The notes: generated from the sequence alone by a model not told the origin. A DNA stretch of 64,000 nt from Planctomycetota bacterium (GCA_020638635.1 JACKIE010000002.1:124001-188000), one strand, 5' to 3'. Shown: positions 17,015-26,798, counted from the first letter of the stretch. Numbers and translations are program-made.

Positions 17015-17689
17015 TCAGGCCTTTTCGCACAGCAGCACCAGCTTTTCGCTGAACGGCCGCCAGTTCCAGACCTTGCGCACGATGCGCAAGCCGGCTTCCC
17101 GCATGTCGTCCTCAAGCTCGGCCACACTGTAGCGATGCTCGGGAACTTTCACCTTCATCCCGAGCGCCTTGCGGAGCTTTTTCCACCACAGGTTGATGCA
17201 GTACTTGTGGCGCACGTCCAGCACCACATAGCGTTTGGTGACGCGCCCGTATTCGCGGAAAATGCGGATACGCACGTCGTGCGGTACGTGCATCAGGAAA
17301 CGGATGCTGATCACCAGGTCAAGCGCGCCGTCGGCAAAGGGCAGTCGCTCAGCGTTCATGCGCGCGCTACCGAGAAAGTTGTCGTGCTCGCCCGCATGCT
17401 CACGCGCCTTGGCCAGCATGGGGCCGGAGATGTCGCCGTTGATCAGCTTCCAGCCGTGCTGAAGGATTCGCGACGTGAAGCGCCCCGTTCCGCAGGGCAG
17501 ATCCAGCACGAACTGAATGCCTTCCAGTCCGCGAGCGGCTTTCAGGATCATCCGCCACTTGCGTTCGGACTTGGGGCCCGCCAACCCACCCTTGAAGCGG
17601 CGGTCGTCGTATGCATCCACCACGTCGTCGCGCTGGTAGTGCGACTTTTTTGCGTCCCAGTCAGGTTGCCGTGGAAGCGGATCGTTCAC
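17015..17689 (-). CDS. Class I SAM-dependent methyltransferase
   Basis: A 224-residue protein with the Rossmann methyltransferase motif I in FVLDLPCGTGRF (about residues 60-71), an acidic end of strand 2 (INGDISGPML) and motif III in DGALDLVISIRFLMHV. The pattern matches Methyltransf_11/25-type small-molecule methyltransferases. The substrate is unknown. Start is GTG at 17689. The gene is convergent with the hybrid kinase and lies directly downstream of the secreted PDZ protein gene, 7 bp from it, so the two are probably cotranscribed. Confidence 0.85.
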   Translation of the reverse strand: MNDPLPRQPDWDAKKSHYQRDDVVDAYDDRRFKGGLAGPKSERKWRMILKAARGLEGIQFVLDLPCGTGRFTSRILQHGWKLINGDISGPMLAKAREHAGEHDNFLGSARMNAERLPFADGALDLVISIRFLMHVPHDVRIRIFREYGRVTKRYVVLDVRHKYCINLWWKKLRKALGMKVKVPEHRYSVAELEDDMREAGLRIVRKVWNWRPFSEKLVLLCEKA

Positions 17690-17696
17690 TGAAGTC

Positions 17697-19919
17697 CTAG
17701 CGTACGCCGTCCGAGCCTTCTATGCCGACGGTGCCGCCCTTCAGGTTGAAAGTCAACATCGAGCCCCCGCGCTCGACCAGCATGATGACGTCGTCGGTTG
17801 CCTTCGTGCGACGGATCGCCTGGCCCAGGCCACCCCAACTGGTAATAGCCTCGCTGTTGTACTCGATCACAAGGTCACCGACCTGCAGGCCCAGCTTGCT
17901 GGCCTGCGTCTCGGGGTAAATGTGCGTGAGCCGGCAGCAGTTCGGCTTCTGCATGCGCACCGTGACACTGTTATCGCCGGCGTTCAGGGACACGAACTGC
18001 GACTGCGAAGCCAGACCGCGTGAGGTGGCGACCAGGCTGTAGCTGCCGACCTCCACGAAGCTGATGGTCGCCACGCCTTCGCCGTTCGAATTGGCGTTGA
18101 AGTTCTTGATACCCGTCAGCTGTACATTGCCCCAGGCAATCGGGTTGCCCTGCTCGTCCACCAGTTTCACGATCACCGTCGCCCCCGCGTCAACCACTAC
18201 GTTGCGGGTGTTTTCGCCTTCGTTCAGCGTGACCATGTCGGAGTACACCTCTGTCCAGTTTCCCGTGGTGTATACCTCGATCCGCCACTGGCCCGGCTCG
18301 GCGGGGCCCAGCTTGTAGCTGCCGTCATCACCGACCTGCGCGTAACGGCCTGTACCCCAGCCGCCCCAACGATCCTCGCCTTCCTTTCGCAGGCGCACGC
18401 CGACGTTGCTGACCTTGCTGCCGCTGCTGCTGGTGATGGTGCCGGTCAACATTGCGCCTGTAGTGAACTTCAGTGTCAGCTCGTTGGCACCGGCGACAAC
18501 CGTGATGTCCTGCTTGATGGCAGGCAGTCCTGCCGCTGTCACGGTCATCGTGTACTCGCCTGGACGCATGCCGGCAAACTCGGCCAAACCGGGCTCGGTG
18601 GAGGGCAGGCGCTCGGGTCGGGGCCAGTTGCGCCCGCCCTTCTCCTGAAACCAGACCGAGTCCGCCTCGACGGGCTCGCCGCCCGGGTTGCTCAGGCGCA
18701 GACGGATGATTGCGCCCACATCCATCCGGAAGTCCAGCGTGTTCTCACCCTGCACCAGGGTAACGGTCTGGGTCTCAGACATCTCGCCCAGTTCGGCCGT
18801 GAAGCGGGTTTCCTTGGGTGTCAGGGTGTCGAATCGATATCGCCCCTTGCTGTCGGTGCGTACCGAGGGGCCGGAGCCGCCTTCCTGGTTCCAGCCGCGG
18901 CGGTTGCGGTCTTCGCCGCCGCCGACCCGCACCTGCACGTTGGCCAGAGGCTTCCCGTCCTTATCACTCACCACGCCGGTGAGGATCGCCGCCCGCTGCA
19001 ACACAAGAACCGCTTCGTCGGCGCCGACCTCGATGTCCTGCGGCTTCTCCTGGGTAAAGCCCGTGGCCGTGATCTCAACCTGCATCAAGCCGGTTTTGGC
19101 GGGCAGGCTGAACCTCCCCTCCGAGTCGTCAAAGCCTCGGCTAATCGCTTCCCACTGGCGGTTCTGGCGCCATGCGCGCACCTTGAATTTCGTGACCGGC
19201 TTGCCGTCGGCGGTTTCCACACGCCCGCGCAGCAGACTCTCCGCCGACAACAGGATGGTGACCTCGTCGCCGGCGGCCACACGCCCCAGTTCGCCGCTGC
19301 CCTGGCCCTCACCGCGTGCGGCGAGATCGTACGCCAGGCTGCCGTCGAGGCCGCTGAATCGGAAGACGCCGCCCTGGCCGGTGGTGGTAGTTCGGGATTC
19401 CTTGGCCGCGCGGGTCAGGAATGCGGAAACTTCCGCCCTGTATCGTTCCATGTCATCGCGGTTGAACTCGGGGGCGTTGAGGTCAAGATCGCTGCGACGG
19501 GCCGTCACAGTGGCGCCGGTCACGGGGGCGCCGTCGGGCCCGATCACCTTGCCCTGGATGACCGCGTCGCCGCGATCGGAAGGATCGGACCGCGCCTCGA
19601 CCTGCAACTCGCTGCCGATAGCCTTAGGCGCAGTGTTTTCTGCGGGCGTGGGCGTCGTGGTCGGGCCCGGCGATTTCTGCGCTTCACCTGCCCGAGGTGC
19701 TGCGGTTTCCGGGGCCGCGTGCAGAGGAGGAGCATCTCTGTCGTCCGCTGTCGGGGCACCCTCCAAGGCGCGCGCGCCCACCACATTCGCGGCCGGCCCG
19801 CGGTCATCCATTCCGCTCGTGATGAATCCGTATGCGCCGACCATCAGCGACAATACGGTCACGACGAGCAAAACGATGTTCAGACCGCTGAATCGGTTGT
19901 CAGGCATGGGGCCCCTCAT
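17697..19919 (-). CDS. Membrane-anchored protein with carboxypeptidase-regulatory-like repeats and a C-terminal PDZ domain
   Basis: The 740-residue product begins with a single membrane anchor (LNIVLLVVTVLSLMVGAYGF), then a Pro/Thr/Ala-rich linker. Multiple beta-sandwich repeats of the CarboxypepD_reg/SdrD-B type follow, with patterns such as GKVIGPDGAPVTGATVTA and GVVSDKDGKPLANVQVRV. The C-terminal about 80 residues form a PDZ-like domain (KLGLQVGDLVIEYN). No peptidase catalytic domain is present. It likely acts at the periplasmic face of the membrane as a scaffold; a partner is unknown. ATG at 19919 or 19907 could be the start. Confidence 0.75.
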   Translation of the reverse strand: MRGPMPDNRFSGLNIVLLVVTVLSLMVGAYGFITSGMDDRGPAANVVGARALEGAPTADDRDAPPLHAAPETAAPRAGEAQKSPGPTTTPTPAENTAPKAIGSELQVEARSDPSDRGDAVIQGKVIGPDGAPVTGATVTARRSDLDLNAPEFNRDDMERYRAEVSAFLTRAAKESRTTTTGQGGVFRFSGLDGSLAYDLAARGEGQGSGELGRVAAGDEVTILLSAESLLRGRVETADGKPVTKFKVRAWRQNRQWEAISRGFDDSEGRFSLPAKTGLMQVEITATGFTQEKPQDIEVGADEAVLVLQRAAILTGVVSDKDGKPLANVQVRVGGGEDRNRRGWNQEGGSGPSVRTDSKGRYRFDTLTPKETRFTAELGEMSETQTVTLVQGENTLDFRMDVGAIIRLRLSNPGGEPVEADSVWFQEKGGRNWPRPERLPSTEPGLAEFAGMRPGEYTMTVTAAGLPAIKQDITVVAGANELTLKFTTGAMLTGTITSSSGSKVSNVGVRLRKEGEDRWGGWGTGRYAQVGDDGSYKLGPAEPGQWRIEVYTTGNWTEVYSDMVTLNEGENTRNVVVDAGATVIVKLVDEQGNPIAWGNVQLTGIKNFNANSNGEGVATISFVEVGSYSLVATSRGLASQSQFVSLNAGDNSVTVRMQKPNCCRLTHIYPETQASKLGLQVGDLVIEYNSEAITSWGGLGQAIRRTKATDDVIMLVERGGSMLTFNLKGGTVGIEGSDGVR

Positions 19920-19999
19920 TCACTCCACTTCCTAGTACGCACAAGGGCCGAAACCGGTTCGCCTATTCTGTCTATTTGAGCACACAAGGGGAGAAGAAA

Positions 20000-21211
20000 T
20001 CAGTCGCCGTCTTCCCAGCCCTCCTGGCCCTTTGCCTGGCGGGACACGTACGTGGGAGCGGGGTACGGCAACGGACGGCTGAAGCTGCTCACGATCTCGA
20101 CCGTGATGATCCAGGGTGACTCCTCGCTGATCTCCATCTTGATGTCAAAAGGCAGGATGCCCGCCCATCGCAGCGCCCAGCCGGTTGGAACGACAAACCG
20201 GTCAAGGACCTCTTGCCGCTGCATGCCCGCATCCAGGTTCATTCTGGCCGTGCGCGTGAGCAGGCGGGTGAGCCAGAGACAGCGTTCCTTGAAATCTTCG
20301 CGACTCTCAGGGATGGGGATCCAGGCCGCCGACTTGGGTCCGCTGATCTTTGCCCTGCGCGCCGCGTAATCCAGCACGATCACGGCGGGTTCAGCCAGTT
20401 GCTTGCCTTGCAGGGTGCTGCATGTGAGTTCGATGGCCATCGGCCGCTCGACCACTTGTGTCGCCCTGAAGTCGTCGGGCAAGAACGGTGTCGGGCTGCC
20501 CTTCTCGAACAGGTCCTCCAGTGGCGCCAGACCGTCCTCGGTCCGGGCTGTCTGCGCTTCCAGGTGCGCGTACACGGCGTGCAGCATCCAATCCGAGAGT
20601 GTCTTAGTTTCGCGCTCGCCCAGTAGCACAAGACCGTCCGTGTTGCGAGCCAGGATGCAGCCCGACTTTGTTGTTCTGCCGGTGCGCAGGTTGACGTTCA
20701 TGCGCAACTCGCCGTCCGGCAGCTTCGCGCCGTCCATGCTGACGCAAGCGACCTCCACCACCGGCTCCTCCCCTTCGGGAAACGAGAGCGTGAAGTCAGT
20801 GCCGTGGAAGTACTTTCCGTCAAGCCGATCCAGGCGACGCATCAGCGACTCGACGGTCCATGTTCGTTCGAGTCGGTACTCGGCCTGCTTGTACTTCAGC
20901 TCGAGGCGCGCGCGGACGTCGTCCAGGGCGGCCCAGGCTTCGTCCGCCATTTCTTGAGCCACCACCACGCTGGCAGGCGCTCCGGGAACCGGCTGTGGCC
21001 GGGGTACGCGGCCCGGGTCCGACTGTAACGGATTGCCTTCCGGCCTGCGTTCCGGGCTGTTCGCGGGCTCCGGCAGACTGGGCGCCGGCGGAATCGGCGG
21101 CGTCGGCGGATCATCAGCAGTGAAGAACACTGCGGCGAGGCAAAGCGCCAGCAGCGTCGGCAGCGCGACCAGGAGCGGGAACCGCACAGATCGTGTTTTC
21201 AGAGTCGCCAT
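20000..21211 (-). CDS. Hypothetical membrane-anchored protein
   Basis: A 403-residue protein from the ATG at 21211. It has one N-terminal membrane helix (LLVALPTLLALCLAAVFF) and a Pro-rich linker of about 70 residues. The C-terminal domain contains duplicated-looking segments: VEVACVSMDGAKLPDGELRM, then IELTCSTLQGKQL about 120 residues later. I do not recognise the family. A longer frame exists but would start with TTG at 21247. The gene sits between lgt and the PDZ protein on the same strand. Confidence 0.6.
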   Translation of the reverse strand: MATLKTRSVRFPLLVALPTLLALCLAAVFFTADDPPTPPIPPAPSLPEPANSPERRPEGNPLQSDPGRVPRPQPVPGAPASVVVAQEMADEAWAALDDVRARLELKYKQAEYRLERTWTVESLMRRLDRLDGKYFHGTDFTLSFPEGEEPVVEVACVSMDGAKLPDGELRMNVNLRTGRTTKSGCILARNTDGLVLLGERETKTLSDWMLHAVYAHLEAQTARTEDGLAPLEDLFEKGSPTPFLPDDFRATQVVERPMAIELTCSTLQGKQLAEPAVIVLDYAARRAKISGPKSAAWIPIPESREDFKERCLWLTRLLTRTARMNLDAGMQRQEVLDRFVVPTGWALRWAGILPFDIKMEISEESPWIITVEIVSSFSRPLPYPAPTYVSRQAKGQEGWEDGD

Positions 21212-21253
21212 CCGTACCCGGGACCGGTTGTAACGCTGATGGTTCAAAAAAGT

Positions 21254-22378
21254 CTACGCCGGCTTGCCATTCGGAGCGGTATCAACGGGCGCGGGCGCAG
21301 CAACTCCCGGCGCGTCCGTGGGGATGGTCTCTATCAGGATCGGCTTGCGCCTGATCTGCCAGAACAGCACCAGGCCACCGATCACCATGGACAGGCTGAG
21401 CAGTTGCCCGCGCGTGAGCCCAAGCAGGAAGCCAAGTCCCGGTTCCGGCTGGCGGAAGTTCTCGGTTACCATGCGCAACCCGCCGTAGCACACCAGGAAC
21501 CAGGCAGAGAGCTGGCCGACGGTTTTCGTTCGCGCGCGCACCAGCACCAGGATCAGCAACAGGATCACACCTTCGGTGATCGCCTGGTACAGCTGGCTGG
21601 GGTGGCGGGGCGTGGTTACCACCATGCGCGCATATTCGATAATCCCGGAATCGTGTGAGCCAAGGTGGTATGAAAAGTAGTCGGCGCTTTCCAGGGGCAT
21701 GCAGGGCTGGTCAGGCGTGTAGGGCTCGATGTGGTAGGCGATCTTGTCACCCGGCAACTCATCCCTGAACACCAGGAACATCTCACCCTGCTGGTTCGCC
21801 ACCACCGGCCGCGAGATCGGTCCCCTCATGGGAAAACGCACGGCCCAGGGAAGGTCGGACTCACGGCCCCACAGGTCGGCAGACAGGAAGTTCGCGATGC
21901 GCCCCAAGGGTGTGCCGAAGGCAACGAAGATCACAGTCTGATCCAGCAGGTGGAACCAAGGTCGCTTGATCCAGCGCGCCCAGAACCAGAATGCGAAGAT
22001 CACGCCCAGGATCATGCCGTGGATCGTAAAGCCACTGGCGTTGGTCAGCAGGCGCCCGGGATGGCTGAAGTAATACTCGGGTTGATAAAAGATCGCCTCG
22101 CCCAGGCGCCCGCCGATCACGATGGCGGCCACCGCAACCAGGATGCTGTCCAGCACCTGTCGCCTGGTTACGCGGAAGCTTCCGCGCTTCCACCACACGT
22201 AGCACATGATCCATGCGAAAACGAAAATGATACTGTAGGCAAGGTGGAAGACGTTGATCGGAACCTCGAACCCCTCCGCGCCCGCCGGCACACTACTGAA
22301 GAAGTGGAGGCCGCCGTCGTACCAGGAGACCACTGTGGTGGAGTAGTCAGGGTCGCTGATGTATGGGTGGTCGATCAT
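21254..22378 (-). CDS. lgt: Prolipoprotein diacylglyceryl transferase
   Basis: Lgt transfers diacylglycerol from phosphatidylglycerol to the lipobox cysteine of prolipoproteins in the inner membrane. The 374-residue product shows several membrane helices and the family motif GRIANFLSADLWG, a variant of GRxGNFxNxExxG. It also has the conserved His in FTIHGMILG and the C-terminal PRHPSQLYQAITEG. It is longer than E. coli Lgt (291) because of an inserted loop near residues 195-255. It is the gene immediately downstream of the surface-protein array at 22.4-35 kb. Confidence 0.92.
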   Translation of the reverse strand: MIDHPYISDPDYSTTVVSWYDGGLHFFSSVPAGAEGFEVPINVFHLAYSIIFVFAWIMCYVWWKRGSFRVTRRQVLDSILVAVAAIVIGGRLGEAIFYQPEYYFSHPGRLLTNASGFTIHGMILGVIFAFWFWARWIKRPWFHLLDQTVIFVAFGTPLGRIANFLSADLWGRESDLPWAVRFPMRGPISRPVVANQQGEMFLVFRDELPGDKIAYHIEPYTPDQPCMPLESADYFSYHLGSHDSGIIEYARMVVTTPRHPSQLYQAITEGVILLLILVLVRARTKTVGQLSAWFLVCYGGLRMVTENFRQPEPGLGFLLGLTRGQLLSLSMVIGGLVLFWQIRRKPILIETIPTDAPGVAAPAPVDTAPNGKPA

Positions 22379-22420
22379 CCGGCCTGATTATGGGGGGTAG
22401 CGCTCCGCGGAAAAAGCCGC

Positions 22421-22460
22421 AAACGAACGGGGGGGAGGCCAAAGCCTCCCCCATTCGTTT
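22421..22460 (-). terminator. Strong hairpin terminator after the 182-residue secreted protein gene
   Basis: An almost perfect 17-19 bp stem (22421-22439 with 22444-22460) and a 4-nt loop lie between the stop of the gene at 22473 and lgt. The T-run is short on either strand. It resembles the GC-rich terminators after the larger array genes in stem composition. Confidence 0.7.
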
Positions 22461-22472
22461 CATGCGTTCGTA

Positions 22473-23021
22473 CTACCCGCGTGATCCGCGAAGGCGAACG
22501 CCGGCCGCGAGGGCGCACACCACACCCAGCAGCGCCAGCAAGCTGAGGCCGCTACCTTCGGCGGTGGAACACTTCTCATCCTTCTTTTCCTTGCCGGCCG
22601 TGCCGAAGAAACGCACGGAGTACTTGGGCGTGTCGGGGTCATCGCTGTAGACGTCGAGCCAAACTTCCCATTTGCCCTTGGCGTTGGGTGTGATGTCCAT
22701 CGTGAAGTCAACACTTGCCGACGGTGCCAGTGTTGTCGTGGCTGGTTGGGTGATGAACCAGTTGCATTGCACGGCGCCACCGCCGTCGCATGGGCGGTTC
22801 GTAGCGCTGGTGTCCAGAACCAGGTTGGTGCCTGTGCCAATGTTCTGAATGCGGATCGTCAGGTTGTACGGCGCCTTGTCGGGGTGGTCGCCCAGGTCAA
22901 TGGACGATCCGTGTGCGACAGTGGTACCCACCGGGTACTGCACAATGATGTCCTGCTGCGCCGCCAACACGCCGCAGAACAGCGCCATCACGCCAAACCA
23001 TATCAAGAACTTGCCGGTCAT
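22473..23021 (-). CDS. Secreted protein with a Cys-type C-terminal sorting tail
   Basis: A 182-residue protein with a signal peptide (FLIWFGVMALFCGVLAAQQ) and one beta-sandwich domain of choice-of-anchor/HYDIN type (NLTIRIQNIGTGTNLVL, WEVWLDVYSDDPD). The tail is Lys/Asp-rich, then Cys (EKCSTAEGSG), a hydrophobic stretch LSLLALLGVVCALAAGV and a basic end RLRGSRG. The tail copies the plan of the larger array proteins, so it is probably exported and anchored the same way. A 4-bp-stem hairpin (23041-23054) and GGGAGG precede its start. Confidence 0.7.
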   Translation of the reverse strand: MTGKFLIWFGVMALFCGVLAAQQDIIVQYPVGTTVAHGSSIDLGDHPDKAPYNLTIRIQNIGTGTNLVLDTSATNRPCDGGGAVQCNWFITQPATTTLAPSASVDFTMDITPNAKGKWEVWLDVYSDDPDTPKYSVRFFGTAGKEKKDEKCSTAEGSGLSLLALLGVVCALAAGVRLRGSRG

Positions 23022-23177
23022 CTTGTCCTCCCCACTGTGTGCCGCCCCAACGGCAATGCTCGAAAGGCCGTACGCGCGGCCCGATGAAACCCGGATGTCG
23101 ATAGAGTGAAAAAATCATACCTCGCACAGGCTGAAAGGGCAAACTTTCAGGCATTTCCAGAGCGACATCAATGAAAA

Positions 23178-23201
23178 GGGGGAGGCGTGATCGCCTCCCC
23201 C
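23178..23201 (-). terminator. Rho-independent terminator of the 23.2-26.5 kb surface protein gene
   Basis: Inverted repeats of 10 bp (23178-23187 and 23192-23201) enclose a TGAT loop. On the minus strand the stem is followed by CTTTTC. The same hairpin sequence recurs after the next two array genes. Confidence 0.85.
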
Positions 23202-23226
23202 TGTTTGTGACTCTCGTGTGGTGCAA

Positions 23227-26200
23227 CTACGCCTTGCGCGTTCGAACGCGGAAGGCCAGCGCAACCAACCCCAGCAGGCTCAACAGCAGGAAGATTCCCG
23301 TGTTGCTGCTGGTGCCGGCCGCACAACCACCGCCGCCGCCGCCACCGCCGCCGCCGGAACCTCCGCCTGCCGCGTTAATGGTGAGCGAGAAGGCCTTGGT
23401 GCCTGAGTCATTCAGACTGTCCACTGCGCGCACCGTGAAGTTGGCGGTGACCGCCACCGTGGGGGTACCTGTGATATCGCCGGTGGCGCTAAGGCTCAAA
23501 CCGGCGGGCAGGGCGCCCGAAACCACGCTGTAGGTGTAGGGCCCGGTGCCGCCTGTCGCGGTCAGGGTAACAGTAGTGTAAACCGCACCCACAGTGCCAG
23601 CAGGCAGCGGCGAGGTGTTGGAGATTACCACAGCGCCGGAGTTCCCCAGAACCAGGATGCTGACGTTCACGGTGACGGTGTTCGTGCCGTCATCAATGTC
23701 CATGCTGAACACCTGGGTTCCGACGTCGTTGGCAACCAGCGTCGCGCTGGGAGCCACGCTCAGGACGCCGCCGACCAGGCTGAAGGTGAATCCGCTGCCG
23801 GTCGTCGGGCCGCTGGACTGCGCCACGTTGCTCAGGTTCAGCACCTGGCCGGTGTTGCCGTCCGTTACATTGGCCAAGTTGACAGTCAGCGTGGCCGGGT
23901 CGTTTTCGGCGTAGGTGGTCAGGTACGGCGTGCCCGCGGATCCGTCACCGCTGATGCCGGTGGCTGCGGTGTGCTGTGGAGCCACGTCCACCACGATGAT
24001 ACGGGCAGTGATGTTGGTGCTGCTGGTGCCGTCGTTGACGGAGATCAGCCAGTCGTAGTTGCCGGGGGTGTTGCTGGCGGCTGCCGTGCCGGTCCACGTC
24101 ATGCTGATGGGGCCGGCAGTCGGTGTGGTGACGTCGGCAGGCTGGGCGGTCAGGCCGGCAAGCGCGGTGGCCGGGTTGGTCACCGTGACTGTCATGTTGT
24201 CCGGCGTGGCGTCTGTAGCCTCCAGGGTGTCGTTGATCGCGGCGCCAGGGTTCACCGTGAGGGTGAACAGCCCGCCGCCGGCGTCTACCCAGTTCGAGCC
24301 CGTCTGGTTGGCCACGACCGGCGGCACGTTGCTGACCGCGTTGCCGCTGACCGTGAAATTGTATGGGTTCTCGTTCGGGTCGTTGTTGGCGATGCTGATG
24401 GTGAAGTCATAAGCGCCGGCCGCCACGGGCACGACGTTGACCGTGAAGTTGGTGCTGCCGCTGGCCGGGACCGGAGTCGTCGGCGTGGCGGTCACGATGA
24501 CGGAACTGACGTTGGTGCCCGCCGTGACGGCCACCAATGGGGTGCCCGTCAGCAGCAGGTCCAGGCCGCCGGTGTTCTGGATGGTGTAGGTCAGGTTGCT
24601 GCCTGCCAGCACGATTGCCACGGTGTCGGTGCCGCCGTCGGCTACCGGCGTGGCGCCGCGCAGCACGTCCATCTCCTGTGCGGCGGCGATTGTCAGGGTG
24701 TACGTGATGGTGTCCGTCAGCGTACCGTCGGATACCTGCACGGTCAGCTCGATCGTGCCGACCATCGCGGCCGTGCCGGTCAGGCTGGCGGAATGTGGCG
24801 TGGTGCCGCCAGCGGGGGTGTAGGGGAAGGACTCGTTGAAGCCGGCCTGCGCACCCGTGAGCGTACCGCCCGTCACGGTTATGGTGAAATTGAGTGTCTG
24901 GGCGGGGTTGCTGTCCGTGGCCGTGAAGGTCACGTCCAGCGCGTCGCCCACCTGCAACGAGCCGGTCCAAGCGGGGTCAGCGCCGCCGAGGGTGGCGCCG
25001 CCGAGGGTCGAGAACGGCAGGGTGAGACCGCCGTTAGTCGTGCCCAGTGTTCCGGTAGCGCCGTTGTCCTGCCAGTCGGTCGCGTCGTTGTTGTCCTGGG
25101 TGCCGACCCGCGCGTAAAAGTTGCCGTTGTCGGGGACGCCGTTGCCGCTCCATTCGGGGCCGGGGGTCAGGCCGGTGAAACCACCGGCGTTGACGCTCAT
25201 GTTGGCGATGTCCGTCGAGGTCCAGATGAACGCCACGAAATCACGGATGTTGCCGGCGGTGTCTACCAGCATGATCCATCCCGCACCGCTGGGATCCCAG
25301 AAGATGTTGTTGCCCCAGGGGTTGGTCGCGCCGTCAGTCCAGTACTGAACCTGGCCGGCGGTGAAGTTGCCCAATGTCTGGGTGATCGGGTTGGCGATGT
25401 TGATGTCCACGTAATCGTCGGAGATGATCACCTGCCAGCCGGTGGCGTCAAAAGCTGATGCGCTGGTGTTCTGAATCTCCAGCGAGTCGTCGCCGGTGTT
25501 GCTGGTCATTTCAGTGATCAGGAGCGGCGAATTCGCCGTGGCCGGAGCCGGGGCCTGCACACCCGGGGTCGGGTCTGCGCCGGTACCCTGCACAATCACC
25601 GTGTAGGTGCCCTCGTCGGCATCGTTGTTCGTGATCGTGATGGTGAATTCATACGGGCCGATCGCCGTAGGCGTGACGGCTACGATGAAGGTCGCCGAGT
25701 TGCCTGCCGGAATCGGCGAAGCCGGCGTCAGGGCCGGGCTGGCAGTCACGGTTACGTTGCCCACACCGCTCGGCGCACAGGCGATACCCGATACGGTCAG
25801 CGGGTTGGTTGCGCCGAGGTTGTCTACGGTGAAGGTGTAGTTAGTCGGTCCGCCGATGTCGGTGTTGCCAAGGTTGGTCGTGCCGGTGGACTGCACCGCG
25901 ACGAGTGACGGATTCCGCACCTGGATTTCAGGGTCGCCCAGCGGTGTGATCGCGGCGTCATATTCTTCGCACTGGCCGAATCCGTAGATGCCGACCGGGT
26001 CATTGGGTACCGCGTTGTAGACCTGGATGACTCTGAATCGCGTCGCAGGTTGTGCCGGGGTGGCGACGGGAACGGTGAAGTTGATGGTGCCGCTCTGGCT
26101 GGGCGTCAGCACAGCGGTGGCGCCGAGGAATTCGTTGGCGTCCGCGTAGTCACCGTCACCGTTGAGGTCGAGCCAGGCGCCGATGCCGCCATCCCAGGAC

Positions 26201-26469
26201 GGGTTATTCAGCACGGTCATGGTGTAGGCCTGCCCGGGCGTGAATGACGCTCCCACGCCTACGTGGTAGTTGTAGTCCGTCGCCGAATCCGCAATCGCAC
26301 CGGAGTCGAAGGGCGGCGTGGTGTTGATCTGGATGTTCGCACACCAGTCACCTGTAGCGCCCGTGTTGTTGTACGTCGGCGGCAGGTATTGCGCCGCCAA
26401 AGCTGTACTGGCCACGGCGGCAAGGCTGGCCACCGCCAGCAACGGTAGGTACTTCCCATTAAAAATCAT
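23227..26469 (-). CDS. Large secreted multidomain surface protein (GEVED, lamin-tail-like, Ig-like repeats) with Cys sorting tail
   Basis: This is a 1080-residue secreted protein. The signal peptide ends near STALAAQYL, then a GEVED-type domain (WLDLNGDGDYADANEF and a closing CEEYDAAI). Choice-of-anchor-type beta-sandwich repeats follow (NNDADEGTYTVIVQG, NNDPNENPYNFTVSG), with a lamin-tail-like domain (LLITEMTSNTGDDSLEIQNT) and cadherin- or putative-Ig-like modules (GALPAGLSLSATGDITGTPT). The end is a Gly-run, Cys, hydrophobic and RVRTRKA tail. ATG at 26469 is chosen because a hairpin and GGGAG lie just upstream. It likely sits at the cell surface as an adhesin or matrix protein; the ligand is unknown. 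Confidence 0.8.
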   Translation of the reverse strand: MIFNGKYLPLLAVASLAAVASTALAAQYLPPTYNNTGATGDWCANIQINTTPPFDSGAIADSATDYNYHVGVGASFTPGQAYTMTVLNNPSWDGGIGAWLDLNGDGDYADANEFLGATAVLTPSQSGTINFTVPVATPAQPATRFRVIQVYNAVPNDPVGIYGFGQCEEYDAAITPLGDPEIQVRNPSLVAVQSTGTTNLGNTDIGGPTNYTFTVDNLGATNPLTVSGIACAPSGVGNVTVTASPALTPASPIPAGNSATFIVAVTPTAIGPYEFTITITNNDADEGTYTVIVQGTGADPTPGVQAPAPATANSPLLITEMTSNTGDDSLEIQNTSASAFDATGWQVIISDDYVDINIANPITQTLGNFTAGQVQYWTDGATNPWGNNIFWDPSGAGWIMLVDTAGNIRDFVAFIWTSTDIANMSVNAGGFTGLTPGPEWSGNGVPDNGNFYARVGTQDNNDATDWQDNGATGTLGTTNGGLTLPFSTLGGATLGGADPAWTGSLQVGDALDVTFTATDSNPAQTLNFTITVTGGTLTGAQAGFNESFPYTPAGGTTPHSASLTGTAAMVGTIELTVQVSDGTLTDTITYTLTIAAAQEMDVLRGATPVADGGTDTVAIVLAGSNLTYTIQNTGGLDLLLTGTPLVAVTAGTNVSSVIVTATPTTPVPASGSTNFTVNVVPVAAGAYDFTISIANNDPNENPYNFTVSGNAVSNVPPVVANQTGSNWVDAGGGLFTLTVNPGAAINDTLEATDATPDNMTVTVTNPATALAGLTAQPADVTTPTAGPISMTWTGTAAASNTPGNYDWLISVNDGTSSTNITARIIVVDVAPQHTAATGISGDGSAGTPYLTTYAENDPATLTVNLANVTDGNTGQVLNLSNVAQSSGPTTGSGFTFSLVGGVLSVAPSATLVANDVGTQVFSMDIDDGTNTVTVNVSILVLGNSGAVVISNTSPLPAGTVGAVYTTVTLTATGGTGPYTYSVVSGALPAGLSLSATGDITGTPTVAVTANFTVRAVDSLNDSGTKAFSLTINAAGGGSGGGGGGGGGGCAAGTSSNTGIFLLLSLLGLVALAFRVRTRKA

Positions 26470-26490
26470 TGTCACTCCCCACGAGTTCAC

Positions 26491-26506
26491 GCGGCCCGAT
26501 GGCCGC
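26491..26506 (-). promoter_or_regulatory. 5' UTR hairpin ahead of the surface protein gene
   Basis: GCGGCC/GGCCGC with a 4-nt loop lies 20-40 nt upstream of the ATG at 26469 and just 5' of the GGGAG ribosome binding site. Equivalent hairpins lie at 31466-31481 and 35203-35218, the last with a compensatory base-pair change. Confidence 0.6.
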
Positions 26507-26580
26507 AAGCTAAGTCTTCCGTTCTCGGGGAACACGCAGGAGCACGGCGCGCAATGCGCCTGTGGCCCAATCTGCTGACT

Positions 26581-26660
26581 AAGTCCCCACGAACTTGATG
26601 TGAAAGTTTGTCACGAAATTACCACGAGGCAAGCAAAAAGAACTCAATATGCACTAAGTG
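26581..26660 (-). promoter_or_regulatory. Conserved upstream block shared with the next array gene
   Basis: Three short blocks (26581-26598, 26626-26640 and 26651-26660) also occur at 31556-31573, 31601-31615 and 31626-31635. Spacings are the same: 45 bp between the first two block starts and 25 bp between the next two. This points to a common promoter or regulatory region, though I cannot assign -35 and -10 with confidence. The 350-bp interval 26470-26820 contains otherwise only the hairpin at 26491 and the terminator at 26775. Confidence 0.55.
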
Positions 26661-26774
26661 TAGCGACTGACTGCACTTCGGCAGCTTTAGAACGCCAACT
26701 GGCCTGGACGGACGACCAGTAAGTGGAGGGTTCGGTTCCACGGAAGGGCGCGATTGCTTCAACAAACAAACAAG

Positions 26775-26798
26775 GGGGAGGCGTGATCGCCTCCCCCT
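26775..26798 (-). terminator. Rho-independent terminator of the 26.8-31.4 kb gene
   Basis: The same 10-bp stem and TGAT loop as at 23178-23201 lies 23 bp after the stop codon (on the minus strand) of the LamG-type surface protein gene, followed there by CTTGT. Confidence 0.8.
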